Assembly (NCBI GenBank): GCA_910579545.1
Contig: CAJTVI010000023.1
Coordinates: 1-24,333 of the forward strand
Source of the DNA: an uncultured Oscillospiraceae bacterium
GTDB taxonomy: Bacteria; Bacillota; Clostridia; Oscillospirales; Ruminococcaceae
DNA: 24,333 bases
Reading direction: 5' to 3'
Below, piece by piece: positions 15,271 through 22,433 of this stretch. The notes under the pieces were generated by a model. That model saw only the letters and a list, made by a program, of their open reading frames with translations. It ran no database searches and was not told where the DNA came from. Positions within the stretch are counted from its first letter, which is position 1. Each line of letters opens with the position of its first letter. The translations under genes and the position numbers were made by a program.

Positions 15271-15783
15271 TTATCCATTGTCTTTGTGTCCCTCCTTGAG
15301 ATTACCATCCGCATCCCAGGGGCTTATTTCCCGGATTTCTTCCTCTGTTAAATCTTCCCGGATAAACTCAATGGGGAAAGCGTCCTCGGGGAAAAGTTTA
15401 TTCAGATCAGATTCTGTCAGAACAAACTTGTCTTTCCAATATTCCACTGTTCCACTCCATAACATATTACTAACTGCTTCCCTTGAATTGAGAATTCCAT
15501 CTGCAACAGAGTCAAAGGTATGGATGCATCCGGACGCACTTGGGCCACAGTAAAACCCAACATCCTGAACCATACCGTCCTTTTCCATTTGTCCATAATA
15601 CACAATTGAAAATGCCGGGTCCACAACAAACCAGATATTTAGTTCCTCACAAGCCCATTTTGTATTGGGAAAATTGTCCGGTTTTTTATGTGATACAGGG
15701 TCACAGCCGGAAAGAAAAATACAGCAGGCAATCAGCAGGAGAAGCCAACTACTCTTCCTTTTTTTGCGAAACAATATACCCAT
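15271..15783 (-). CDS. Small lipoprotein of unknown function, AT-rich
   Basis: A 170-residue putative lipoprotein. Residues 1-27 form a signal with a positively charged N-region (FRKKRKSS), a Leu-rich core and lipobox FLSGC. The mature part has PNTKWACEELNIWFVV near its start, an aromatic central region and an acidic, hydrophilic C-terminus (DLTEEEIREISPWDADGN). I recall similar short lipoproteins with a (N)TxWxCE start in gut clostridia, but name no family. The start at 15783 is chosen because GGGAGGGGG lies about 10-15 bases upstream and it places the signal peptide correctly; the frame extends 17 codons further. Base composition is strikingly AT-rich compared with both flanks, which suggests recent acquisition. 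No cotranscribed partner is apparent. Confidence 0.75.
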   Translation of the reverse strand: MGILFRKKRKSSWLLLLIACCIFLSGCDPVSHKKPDNFPNTKWACEELNIWFVVDPAFSIVYYGQMEKDGMVQDVGFYCGPSASGCIHTFDSVADGILNSREAVSNMLWSGTVEYWKDKFVLTESDLNKLFPEDAFPIEFIREDLTEEEIREISPWDADGNLKEGHKDNG

Positions 15784-16101
15784 AAACACGATCCCCCTCC
15801 CGCAATAAGTCAATAACAGCTTATTCATTCCCATTCAAGCCCTTATCCCGGCCATTGATCAGCCCGGTCAGGCGGGCCGGCTTTATATTTTTCTTTTTGC
15901 GCAGCCCTTTATTGTACTATAGCCCCGCCCGCCCCCGCGCGCAAGGCGCCAACGCCGCCCGCGCCGCGGCCTGCGGGGCGGCGGGGAGGGCTATGCGCCG
16001 GGCGGTGCCGGGCGCGGCCGACGAGAGGGATAAACGGCATGCCCGGCCTTTTGGTGGATCGGATCTTATTTTGAGCCTTTGTTTTCCTGCCTTGCCGCCC
16101 C

Positions 16102-16131
16102 TTGTGCCAGGCGGGGGGAATCCGCTATAAT
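16102..16131 (+). promoter_or_regulatory. Probable promoter of the DUF1624 acyltransferase gene
   Basis: TTGTGC (16102-16107) and a consensus TATAAT (16126-16131) with an 18-base spacer. The start would be near 16138, giving a leader of about 185 bases that contains the 15-bp triple repeat. Confidence 0.5.
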
Positions 16132-16162
16132 AAAAAAGGGCAAAAAGAAACGCCCCATATGC

Positions 16163-16207
16163 GGCATGGGACGTTAGGGCATGGAGCGTTACGGCATGGA
16201 GCGTTAA
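16163..16207 (+). repeat. Three tandem 15-bp repeats in the acyltransferase leader
   Basis: GGCATGGGACGTTAG, GGCATGGAGCGTTAC and GGCATGGAGCGTTAA follow each other without gaps (16163-16177, 16178-16192, 16193-16207). The last two differ only at the final base. They lie 32 bases downstream of a TATAAT. Protein-binding iterons or replication slippage are both possible. Confidence 0.8.
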
Positions 16208-16324
16208 AGGCTCGGGGCGCTGTTTAGGCGGCATCCCCGCGGCGCGCAGGGCGGCGCTGCCCATGGCCCGGGACGCCGCTTTGGCGGGCATGCAAAAACA
16301 TTTTTATGCGGGGAGGTACGGCCC

Positions 16325-17164
16325 TTGTTGTTTGCACAGGATGGCCGGGATGGCAAAGAAGGGCGCGCCGGCGCAGCCGGCGCGCAAAGCGCGGCCCCGG
16401 CCGGGGCCGCGCCAAAGGCGGGCGGGCGGCTGTGGCTGCTGGACGGGCTGCGCGGCATCTGGCTTTTGAGCATGCTGGGCTACCACGCCATGTACGACCT
16501 TGTGGTGCTGTTTGGCCGCCCCTGCCCCTGGTATTTTGAGACGCCGGGCTATTTGTGGCAGCAGAGCATCTGCTGGGGGTTTATTTTGCTTTCGGGCTTT
16601 TGCTACGCGCTGGGGCGCAGCCCGGTGCGGCACGGGCTGACCGTGCTGGGGGCCGCGGCGCTGGTAAGCCTTGCCACCGCCCTTGCCATGCCCAGCCAGA
16701 CCGTGCGCTGGGGGGTGCTTTTTTTGCTGGGCGCGGCCCCGCTGGTGACCCGGCTTTTGCAAGGGCCGCTTAAAGCCCTGCCCCCCGCCGCCGGGCTTTT
16801 GGGCAGCGCGGCCCTGTTTTTTGTGCTGCGCAACATCCAGTACGGCAGCCTTGGGTTTGAGGGGCTGGTGCTGGCCCGGCTGCCGTCCGCCTGGTACTCC
16901 ACCCGGTACCTTGCCTTTTTGGGGCTGCCGGGGCCGGGCTTTTTTTCCAGCGATTATTTTCCGCTTTTGCCCTGGCTGGCCCTTTACTGGGTTGGCTTTT
17001 TTGCCTGGCGGCTTTGGGGGCAAAGCCCCCGGCTGCGCCGCGCCTGCGGGGTGCGGCTGCCCTTTTTGGGCTGGATCGGCCGGCACACCCTGCCCATCTA
17101 CCTGCTGCACCAGCCGGTGACCTATGGGCTGCTTTGGCTGCTGGCGCGCGGCGCGGCCCTGTAA
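16325..17164 (+). CDS. DUF1624 / heparan-alpha-glucosaminide N-acetyltransferase-like membrane protein
   Basis: A 279-residue integral membrane protein resembling the bacterial DUF1624 (HGSNAT-like) acyltransferase family. These proteins are thought to move acyl groups across or at the membrane; the substrate is unknown. The hallmark LLDGLRGIWLLSMLGYHAMYDL starts at about residue 38, with the conserved histidine in YHAMYDL. About seven hydrophobic helices follow, ending with WIGRHTLPIYLLHQPVTYG, the C-terminal motif shared by membrane acyltransferases. The first ~36 residues are an odd Gly/Ala/Pro-rich extension encoded by two strong GC palindromes. No ATG fits the frame; TTG at 16325 lies eight bases after GGGAGG (16311-16316), so I take it as the start. 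It is a single gene with its own promoter and a terminator downstream. Confidence 0.8.
   Translation: MLFAQDGRDGKEGRAGAAGAQSAAPAGAAPKAGGRLWLLDGLRGIWLLSMLGYHAMYDLVVLFGRPCPWYFETPGYLWQQSICWGFILLSGFCYALGRSPVRHGLTVLGAAALVSLATALAMPSQTVRWGVLFLLGAAPLVTRLLQGPLKALPPAAGLLGSAALFFVLRNIQYGSLGFEGLVLARLPSAWYSTRYLAFLGLPGPGFFSSDYFPLLPWLALYWVGFFAWRLWGQSPRLRRACGVRLPFLGWIGRHTLPIYLLHQPVTYGLLWLLARGAAL
16363..16412 (+). repeat. Two adjacent GC palindromes inside the 5' coding region
   Basis: A 10-bp stem with a three-base loop (16363-16385) is followed four bases later by a 24-base perfect palindrome (16389-16412). Both lie in the region coding for the low-complexity N-terminal extension of the DUF1624 protein. Confidence 0.75.
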
Positions 17165-17457
17165 AGGCCCCCTGCTTCCAGCCCAAAAAACTGCCCCCGC
17201 CCCCAGCGGCAGCTCCACGCAAAAACGCCCCTATGCCGCGCCCATACAGCAAAAAAACACAAACGCCACCATAATGCCCAGCGAACAAACCGCATACTGC
17301 AACCCTACCGCCCCCTTTTGGGGCGATGCAAAGCGCCCCTTATGCCGGTACCATAGCATAAGGGGCGCGATTTTTTGCGCGGATGCTGGCGCAGCCGCCC
17401 TTTTTTGCAGCCGTTTTTATTGGCCGCCGGCTAAAAGGGGCCGGCCAGGGGGCGGCG
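17165..17457. other. Intergenic region between convergent genes
   Basis: It lies between the acyltransferase gene and the end of the YegP-like gene. It contains one clear terminator (17333-17376) and a smaller CGCCCC/GGGGCG hairpin (about 17310-17325). I see no gene. Confidence 0.5.
17333..17376 (+). terminator. Intrinsic terminator downstream of the DUF1624 gene
   Basis: A perfect 13-bp stem (17333-17345 with 17356-17368) with a ten-base loop, then GA and six T residues on the plus strand. Confidence 0.8.
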
Positions 17458-17832
17458 TTAGTCCTCCAGCACCTCCACCGCGGCGTCCGGGGCGTTTTTG
17501 CGCACGCTCTCGATGCCGTTCAGGCAGCTGGCCTTGGCCTTGTAGCCCTCCGAAACGGCAATGATCTCGCCGTTGCGGGCCTTGAGCCGGAAGCGGAACT
17601 CGCCGGCCTTGTCGGTGTACATCTCGAACTTGGGGTTTTTCTGCTGCTCAAAGCCCTCGGCCGTCTGGTCCTCTAAGGCGGCGACGGGGGCGTTTTTGCG
17701 CACGCTCTCGACCCCGTTTTCGCAGGAGGCCTTGCTGGAATAGACCTCCGAGCTGGCGATGATCTCGCCGTTGCCAGCCTTGAGGTCGAACTTGATGCCG
17801 CTTTCGACCGTTTTAATTACAAATTTGCCCAT
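17458..17832 (-). CDS. YegP-like protein with two DUF1508 repeats
   Basis: A 124-residue small soluble protein of the YegP/DUF1508 family; its function is not established. The DUF1508 repeat occurs twice: FVIKTVESGIKFDLKAGNGE followed by ASSEVYSSKASCENGVESVRKNAP (about 4-48), and FEMYTDKAGEFRFRLKARNGE followed by AVSEGYKAKASCLNGIESVRKNAP (about 69-114). A 20-residue linker joins them. The C-terminus is acidic (EVLED). The ATG is supported by GGAGG seven bases upstream. It is a single gene with its own promoter (17869-17898). Confidence 0.93.
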   Translation of the reverse strand: MGKFVIKTVESGIKFDLKAGNGEIIASSEVYSSKASCENGVESVRKNAPVAALEDQTAEGFEQQKNPKFEMYTDKAGEFRFRLKARNGEIIAVSEGYKAKASCLNGIESVRKNAPDAAVEVLED

Positions 17833-17868
17833 AATTGATCCTCCATTTTGTCAAAATTTAGTGATTTT

Positions 17869-17898
17869 AGTATACACGCCGGGGCGGGGGCGTGTCAA
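17869..17898 (-). promoter_or_regulatory. Probable promoter of the YegP-like gene
   Basis: TTGACA (17898-17893) and TATACT (17874-17869), 18-base spacer, minus strand. The near-palindrome ATTTTGTCAAAAT lies in the leader just before the ribosome binding site. Confidence 0.7.
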
Positions 17899-17943
17899 TC
17901 CCGAACCGCGGGCCAAAAGCGGGCGGCCTGCCTTTTGCCGGAA

Positions 17944-17964
17944 GCGCTTTTATGCCAAAAGCGC
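17944..17964. repeat. 8-bp inverted repeat between the YegP-like and ATPase genes
   Basis: GCGCTTTT (17944-17951) and AAAAGCGC (17957-17964) around a five-base loop, followed by a smaller GCCGG/CCGGC stem. It lies between divergent genes, so it could be an operator or leader hairpin. No function is assigned. Confidence 0.45.
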
Positions 17965-18060
17965 CGGCCCCAAAACCGGCGGCAAACCGCCCGGCCCTGC
18001 CCTTTGGGCGGACAATCGGGGCGGTTTTGGCATATTGTGGGGCGAAAGGGGTGATCCACC

Positions 18061-19131
18061 ATGCAAAGCAAGCAACAAACCACCGATTTCTTTTTGGGGG
18101 CGCTCTCGCCCACCGGCTTCCACGGATACTTTGAGACCCTTGCCGCCCAGGACGGCCTGCGGCTTTACCTGATCAAGAGCGGGCCGGGCTGCGGCAAATC
18201 CACCCTGATGAAGCGGCTGGCCGAGCGGGCAGAGGGCCCGGTGGAGCGCATCCACTGCTCCTCCGACCCGGACAGCCTGGACGGCGTGCTGCTGTGGCAG
18301 TACCACGCCGGCGCGCTGGACGCCACCGCCCCGCACACCCTGGAACCAGCCCAGCCCGGCGCGCGGGAGCGGGTGGTGAGCCTGTACCACACCTTTGACA
18401 ACGAGAAGCTGGCCGCCGACGCGGGCAAAATTTCCGCTTTGTTTGGCCGCTGCGGCTGTTTGCAGGCCCGGGCGGCCCGGTACATCGCCTCGGCCAGCGC
18501 CCTGTTGCTGGACAGCCGGCGCACCGCCGCCTGCTGCCTTGACGCCGAAAAGGCCGGCCGGTACGCCGCCGGGCTGGCGGCCCGCTGCCTGCCCAAGACC
18601 GGGCGCGAGGGCAGCGAGCAGGTGCGGCTGCTGAGCGCCGTGACCCCCAAGGGCATCCTGGTTTTTTGGGATACGGTGCCGGCCCTGGCCGACCGGCTGG
18701 TGGTGTTTGAGGACGAATACGGCGCGGCGAGCCGGCTTATTTTGGAGCGGCTGCGCGCCGAGGCGCTGCGCCGGGGCCACAGGGTGATCACCTGCCGGTG
18801 CGCCATGGCCCAGGAGGACAAGATCGACCATCTGCTGCTGCCCGAGCTGCGGCTGGCCTTTTTGACCTCTAACAGCTGGCACCGGATGCAGTTTGCCGGC
18901 CAGCAGAACGTGCACTGCACCCGCTTTGCCGACCCGGACGCCCTGCGGGCCCGCCGGCGGCGGCTGCAGTTTAACCGCAAGGCCGCCGCCGAGCTGCTGG
19001 CCCAGGCCAGCGCCATGCAGCGGGAGGCAAAGCGCAGCCATGACGCGCTGGAGGGGTATTACAAAAGCGCGGTGGATTTTGCCGGGGTGGACGCCGCCCG
19101 CGACGCCCTGTTTGCCGAACTGGGGCTGTAA
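18061..19131 (+). CDS. PRK06851-like ATPase with a degenerate second P-loop domain
   Basis: A 356-residue cytoplasmic ATPase that resembles the PRK06851 group of spore-former P-loop proteins, whose role is unknown. The first domain is intact: Walker A GPGCGKST (41-48), then HCSSDPDSLDGV (65-76) and DATAPH (87-92), all typical of the group. The second domain follows the same plan (LLSAVTPKGI at 190-199; LLLPELRLAFLTSN at 258-271). Where the family has a second glycine-rich P-loop, this protein has FEDEYGAASRLIL (216-228), with no GKS/T. A purine-rich AAAGGGG site precedes the ATG. The gene stands alone on the plus strand, divergent from the YegP-like gene. The assignment comes from remembered family motifs. 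Confidence 0.8.
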   Translation: MQSKQQTTDFFLGALSPTGFHGYFETLAAQDGLRLYLIKSGPGCGKSTLMKRLAERAEGPVERIHCSSDPDSLDGVLLWQYHAGALDATAPHTLEPAQPGARERVVSLYHTFDNEKLAADAGKISALFGRCGCLQARAARYIASASALLLDSRRTAACCLDAEKAGRYAAGLAARCLPKTGREGSEQVRLLSAVTPKGILVFWDTVPALADRLVVFEDEYGAASRLILERLRAEALRRGHRVITCRCAMAQEDKIDHLLLPELRLAFLTSNSWHRMQFAGQQNVHCTRFADPDALRARRRRLQFNRKAAAELLAQASAMQREAKRSHDALEGYYKSAVDFAGVDAARDALFAELGL

Positions 19132-19240
19132 CCGCCGGGCAGGGCGGGGCACGGCCGCCCCCGGCAGCCGCCGGGCCAGAGGAAACGGCTGGAGGCTGCC
19201 GCCGGGCCGGAGGGGGCGGGCAAAAGCGTCCCCTCTTTTT

Positions 19241-19413
19241 TATTTTGCCCCCAGGCCCCTATTTTGCCCGCAGGTGCCCATTTTGCCGGCTGGGCCCCCC
19301 TTTGCCCGCAGTCCCCCATTTTGCCGGCCGGGCCCCCCTTTGCCCGCAGGCCCCCATTTTGCCGGCTGGCTCCCATTTGCTGGCAGGCCCCCATTTTGCC
19401 GGTTGGGCCTCGC
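19241..19413. repeat. GC-rich minisatellite of about nine 17-21 bp units
   Basis: Units of the form ATTTTGCCSGCWGGGCCCCC repeat about nine times (starts near 19241, 19260, 19280, 19301, 19318, 19339, 19356, 19375, 19393). In the middle an alternation of GCCGGCTGG- and GCCCGCAG-type units gives a ~38-bp higher-order period. The minus strand carries runs of three to six G in every unit, a pattern able to form G-quadruplexes. The array ends about 20 bases before the promoter of the next operon. It is non-coding as far as I can tell. Confidence 0.88.
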
Positions 19414-19432
19414 TTTTTTGCGGGGCAAACCG

Positions 19433-19461
19433 TTGACAGCCGGCTGGCGGCGTGATACACT
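19433..19461 (+). promoter_or_regulatory. Probable promoter of the dehydratase-AraC operon
   Basis: TTGACA (19433-19438), a 17-base spacer and TACACT (19456-19461). The transcript would have a leader of about 225 bases. Confidence 0.75.
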
Positions 19462-19692
19462 TATGACGTCAGACAACCTGCCGGGGCAGCCCCTTCCCCC
19501 TCCCCTGGCCTCTGGCCCCTACCCGCCCCATATACCGGCCCCCGCCGCCCTGTGTGCGCCGGCCCATATGCGCTGGAGGTATGCCAGCCGGCCCCGCTGC
19601 CTTGTGGCCTTCCGCCCTGTGTGCGCCGGGCGGGCAGAAGGGCGGCCCGCGCAGGAACCAACCCTTAAAAAAGCTGTGAAAGGATGCAGGAT
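19462..19692 (+). promoter_or_regulatory. Long leader with an exact 18-bp direct repeat
   Basis: CCGCCCTGTGTGCGCCGG occurs exactly at 19545-19562 and again at 19612-19629, 67 bases apart. The leader between promoter and gene has no convincing gene. The repeats could be binding sites for the AraC-type regulator encoded in the operon, although they lie downstream of the promoter. Confidence 0.6.
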
Positions 19693-21450
19693 ATGGAACT
19701 GAAAAGCCAGGAACTGCGCCGGCTGGCGCCCGAGCTGGACCCGCTGCGCATTGGCACCGGCTGGAAGCCGGAGGACCTTGAAAAGCCCCAGATCATGATC
19801 GAGAGCACCTTTGGCGACAGCCACCCCGGCAGCGGGCATCTGGACAAGCTGGTGGAAGCGGCGCGGCAGGGCGCTGCCGAGGCGGGCGGCTATGGCGCGC
19901 GGTACTTTTGCACCGACATCTGCGACGGCGAGAGCCAGGGGCACGACGGCATCAACTTCAGCCTGGCCAGCCGCGAGATGATCGCCAACATGATCGAGAT
20001 CCACGCAAACGCCACCCCATTTGACGGCGCGGTGTACATTGCCAGCTGCGACAAGGGCATGCCGGCCAGCCTGATGGGGATGGCCCGGGTAAACGTGCCG
20101 GCCGTGATGGTGACCGGCGGCACCATGAGCGCCGGGCCGGAGCTTTTGACCTTAGAGCAGCTGGGCATGTACCACGCCCAGTACGAGCGGGGCGAGATCG
20201 GCAGGGACCGGCTGGACTGGGCCAAGCAGAACGCCTGCCCCAGCTGCGGGGCCTGCAGCTTTATTGGCACCGCTTCCACCATGCAGATCATGGCCGAGGC
20301 GCTGGGCCTTGCGCTGCCGGGCAGCGCGCTGCTGCCCGCCGCCAGCCCCGACCTGTTGGAGTATGCCCGCCGGGCCGGGCGGCAGGCGGTTTGGCTGGCC
20401 CGGCAGCCCAACATGCGCCCCAGCGACATTGTGACCCTAAACAGCTTTGAAAACGCCATTTTGGTGCACGCGGCCATCTCGGGCTCCACCAACTGCCTTT
20501 TGCACCTGCCCGCCATTGCGCATGAGTACGGCATTGAGATCGACGGCGACACCTTTGACCGGCTGCACCGCGGCGCGCACTACCTGCTGGACCTGCGCCC
20601 CGCCGGGCGCTGGCCGGCCGAGTTCTTCTATTATGCCGGCGGGGTTCCGGCCATCATGGAGGAGATCCGCGGCAGCCTGCATCTGGACGCCATGACGGTT
20701 ACCGGCAAAACCCTGGGCGAAAACCTGGACGAGCTGCGGGCAAACGGCTTTTACCAGCGCTGCCAGGGCTGGCTGGACGAGGCCAACCGCAAATACGGCC
20801 TTGCGCTGACCCGCGAGGAGATCATCCGCCCGTTTGAAAAGCCGATCGGCACCGGGGGCAGCATTGCGGTGCTCAAGGGCAACCTTGCGCCGGAGGGCGC
20901 GGTGATCAAGCACACCGCCTGCCCACGGGAGATGTTCCGGGCCGTGCTTACCGCCCGCCCCTTTGACAGCGAGGAGGAATGCCTTGACGCAGTGCTGCAC
21001 CACAGGGTGCAAAAGGGCGACGCGGTGTTTATCCGGTACGAGGGGCCCAAGGGCAGCGGCATGCCCGAGATGTTTTACACCTCCGAGGCCATCAGTTCGG
21101 ACCCGGAGCTGGGCCGCAGCATCGCCCTGATCACCGACGGGCGGTTTTCCGGCGCGTCCACCGGGCCGGTGGTGGGGCACTGCAGCCCCGAGGCCGCCAG
21201 CGGCGGGCCGATCGCGCTGGTGGAGGAGGGCGATTTGATCGAACTGGATCTGGAAAACCGGGTACTGGCCATTGTGGGGGTGCGGGGCGAACGCAAAACG
21301 CCCGAGGAGATCGCCGCGCTTTTGGCCGAGCGGCGCAAGGCCTGGAAGCCCCGGCCGGCCAAATATCCCCGCGGCACCCTGCGGCTGTTCAGCGAGCTGG
21401 CCGCCAGCCCCATGAAGGGCGCGTATCTGGATTATGAGCCTAAAAAGTGA
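19693..21450 (+). CDS. IlvD/Edd family dehydratase (second paralog; probable sugar-acid dehydratase)
   Basis: A 585-residue Fe-S dehydratase of the IlvD/Edd family. Family members dehydrate 2,3-dihydroxy acids, 6-phosphogluconate or sugar acids such as xylonate and gluconate. Shared motifs are CDGESQGHDG (77-86), SCDKGMPASLMG (118-129, ligand C119), CPSCGACSFIGTASTM (182-197, C188), ITDGRFSGAS and HCSPEAASGGPIALV. Differences from the operon ilvD suggest another substrate: SFIGTAST in place of SGMYTANS, a longer middle region (HYLLDLRPAGRWPAEFFYYAGG) and a longer C-terminal tail. ATG at 19693 is preferred because AAAGGA precedes it by about nine bases; the ATG at 19684 would overlap that site. 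It is cotranscribed with an overlapping AraC-type regulator. The exact substrate cannot be read from sequence. Confidence 0.85.
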   Translation: MELKSQELRRLAPELDPLRIGTGWKPEDLEKPQIMIESTFGDSHPGSGHLDKLVEAARQGAAEAGGYGARYFCTDICDGESQGHDGINFSLASREMIANMIEIHANATPFDGAVYIASCDKGMPASLMGMARVNVPAVMVTGGTMSAGPELLTLEQLGMYHAQYERGEIGRDRLDWAKQNACPSCGACSFIGTASTMQIMAEALGLALPGSALLPAASPDLLEYARRAGRQAVWLARQPNMRPSDIVTLNSFENAILVHAAISGSTNCLLHLPAIAHEYGIEIDGDTFDRLHRGAHYLLDLRPAGRWPAEFFYYAGGVPAIMEEIRGSLHLDAMTVTGKTLGENLDELRANGFYQRCQGWLDEANRKYGLALTREEIIRPFEKPIGTGGSIAVLKGNLAPEGAVIKHTACPREMFRAVLTARPFDSEEECLDAVLHHRVQKGDAVFIRYEGPKGSGMPEMFYTSEAISSDPELGRSIALITDGRFSGASTGPVVGHCSPEAASGGPIALVEEGDLIELDLENRVLAIVGVRGERKTPEEIAALLAERRKAWKPRPAKYPRGTLRLFSELAASPMKGAYLDYEPKK

Positions 21451-22315
21451 TTTTGCGGCCGGCCCAAGGGCGGCCCGGCTGAGCGGGCCGGTAAGCCGCG
21501 GGGTGGACTATATTCTGGCCCGCTCGCTGGCGGGCGAACCGCTGGCGGTGGAAGACCTGGCGCGGCACTGCCACAGCTCTGCCGCCTGTTACAGCCGGCG
21601 GTTTAAGGCCGAGACCGGCCAAAGCCCCTATGCCTTTGCCCGCCGGGTGCGGCTGGAGGAGGGCGCTTTCCGGCTGAAGGTGGAGCCGGGCCGCAGCATT
21701 ACCGAGATCGGCTGCGACTGCGGCTACAGCCCCTCCAATTTCAGCTGGACCTTTCGGCAGCAGCTGGGGCAGAGCCCGGCAAGCTTTCGCCGCGAAGCGG
21801 GAGCCAGCGCGGTGCGCCACCCCTTTTGCCATCTGCCAAAGGCCGGGCTGGCCGGCCTGCTGGAACAAAACGGCGGGGTGCGGGTGCAAAAAATGCCCGA
21901 ATGGTTTGTGCTCTGCCGCCGGCTGATCGGCAACTACCACGCGCTGGGGGGTGTTTGGGCCGATTTTATGCGGGCCTGCCGGCCCTGGCGGCGGCCCGGC
22001 TCGCGGTTTTTGGTGCGCTCGTATGACGACCCGGCCATCACCGACCCCGACGCCTGCCTGTATGACGTCTGCCTGACCGTGCCCCCCGGCTGCGGCGCGC
22101 CGGGAGTGCAGAGGATCCCGGGCGGGTGGTACCTGGTACTGCCCTACCGCGGGCCGGTGCGCAACATCTACGCCGCCTACCAGGCTTTGTTTACCCTCTG
22201 GCTGCCCGGCAGCGGCCGGCGGGTGGACGCGCAGTACAGCTACGACCTCTACCGCCAGATGAACGGCCCCGGGGACGTTTTGCTGGACATCTGCCTGCCG
22301 CTGCAAAACACATAA
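21434..22315 (+). CDS. AraC family regulator with GyrI-like effector domain
   Basis: A 293-residue transcription factor. The N-terminal AraC DNA-binding region holds two helix-turn-helix motifs: LAVEDLARHCHSSAACYSRR (about 37-56) and SITEIGCDCGYSPSNFSWTF (about 88-107), followed by the family hallmark QQLGQSPASFRRE. The C-terminal half (about 150-290) looks like a GyrI-like small-molecule domain, with EWFVLCRRLIGNYHALGG, CLYDVCLTVP and GGWYLVLPYRGP segments. The ATG at 21434 overlaps the last 17 bases of the dehydratase gene, so translation is probably coupled; only a weak GGA site is seen. It most likely controls its own operon in response to a small molecule. Confidence 0.87.
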   Translation: MSLKSDFAAGPRAARLSGPVSRGVDYILARSLAGEPLAVEDLARHCHSSAACYSRRFKAETGQSPYAFARRVRLEEGAFRLKVEPGRSITEIGCDCGYSPSNFSWTFRQQLGQSPASFRREAGASAVRHPFCHLPKAGLAGLLEQNGGVRVQKMPEWFVLCRRLIGNYHALGGVWADFMRACRPWRRPGSRFLVRSYDDPAITDPDACLYDVCLTVPPGCGAPGVQRIPGGWYLVLPYRGPVRNIYAAYQALFTLWLPGSGRRVDAQYSYDLYRQMNGPGDVLLDICLPLQNT

Positions 22316-22356
22316 CACAAAAAAGCATAAATTCAGAAGTATAAAAAACGCCGCCC

Positions 22357-22365
22357 TGCTATGAT
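22357..22365 (+). promoter_or_regulatory. Possible extended -10 promoter before the second MATE gene
   Basis: TGCTATGAT is an extended -10 match with no clear -35. Transcription from here would start inside the left arm of the terminator hairpin, so that hairpin would not stop it. Confidence 0.35.
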
Positions 22366-22367
22366 GA

Positions 22368-22407
22368 GCCCTGCCCCTTTTTAAAGAAGGGGGGCAGGGC
22401 CTTTTTT
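22368..22407 (+). terminator. Intrinsic terminator after the AraC-type gene
   Basis: GCCCTGCCCC (22368-22377) pairs with GGGGCAGGGC (22391-22400), followed by a six-T run (22402-22407). Confidence 0.8.
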
Positions 22408-22433
22408 ATGGCCGGAAAGGAGCGTTTTTTTAC

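Larger units (their letters stand above)
15784..16324. other. 541-base divergent intergenic region
   Basis: It separates the minus-strand lipoprotein gene from the plus-strand acyltransferase gene. The AT-rich segment to about 15915 contains possible minus-strand -10 elements (TACAAT at 15916-15911; TTGAAT-17-TATTGA at about 15837-15809), none decisive. The rest is GC-rich and holds the plus-strand promoter (16102-16131) and the 15-bp triple repeat (16163-16207). I see no credible gene in it. Confidence 0.5.

Noticed and set aside
19241..19413. Minisatellite as a CRISPR array
   Set aside because: Units are contiguous, 17-21 bp, with no unique spacers and no cas genes nearby.
19240..19476. 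Minus-strand open frame with collagen-like Gly repeats across the minisatellite
   Set aside because: Any GC-rich 18/21-bp repeat stays open and looks periodic in translation. No ribosome binding site or conserved domain supports it.
19464..19702. Leader peptide open frame in front of the dehydratase
   Set aside because: It is Pro/Arg-rich, lacks a ribosome binding site and overlaps the dehydratase start. It shows no attenuator-like run of codons.
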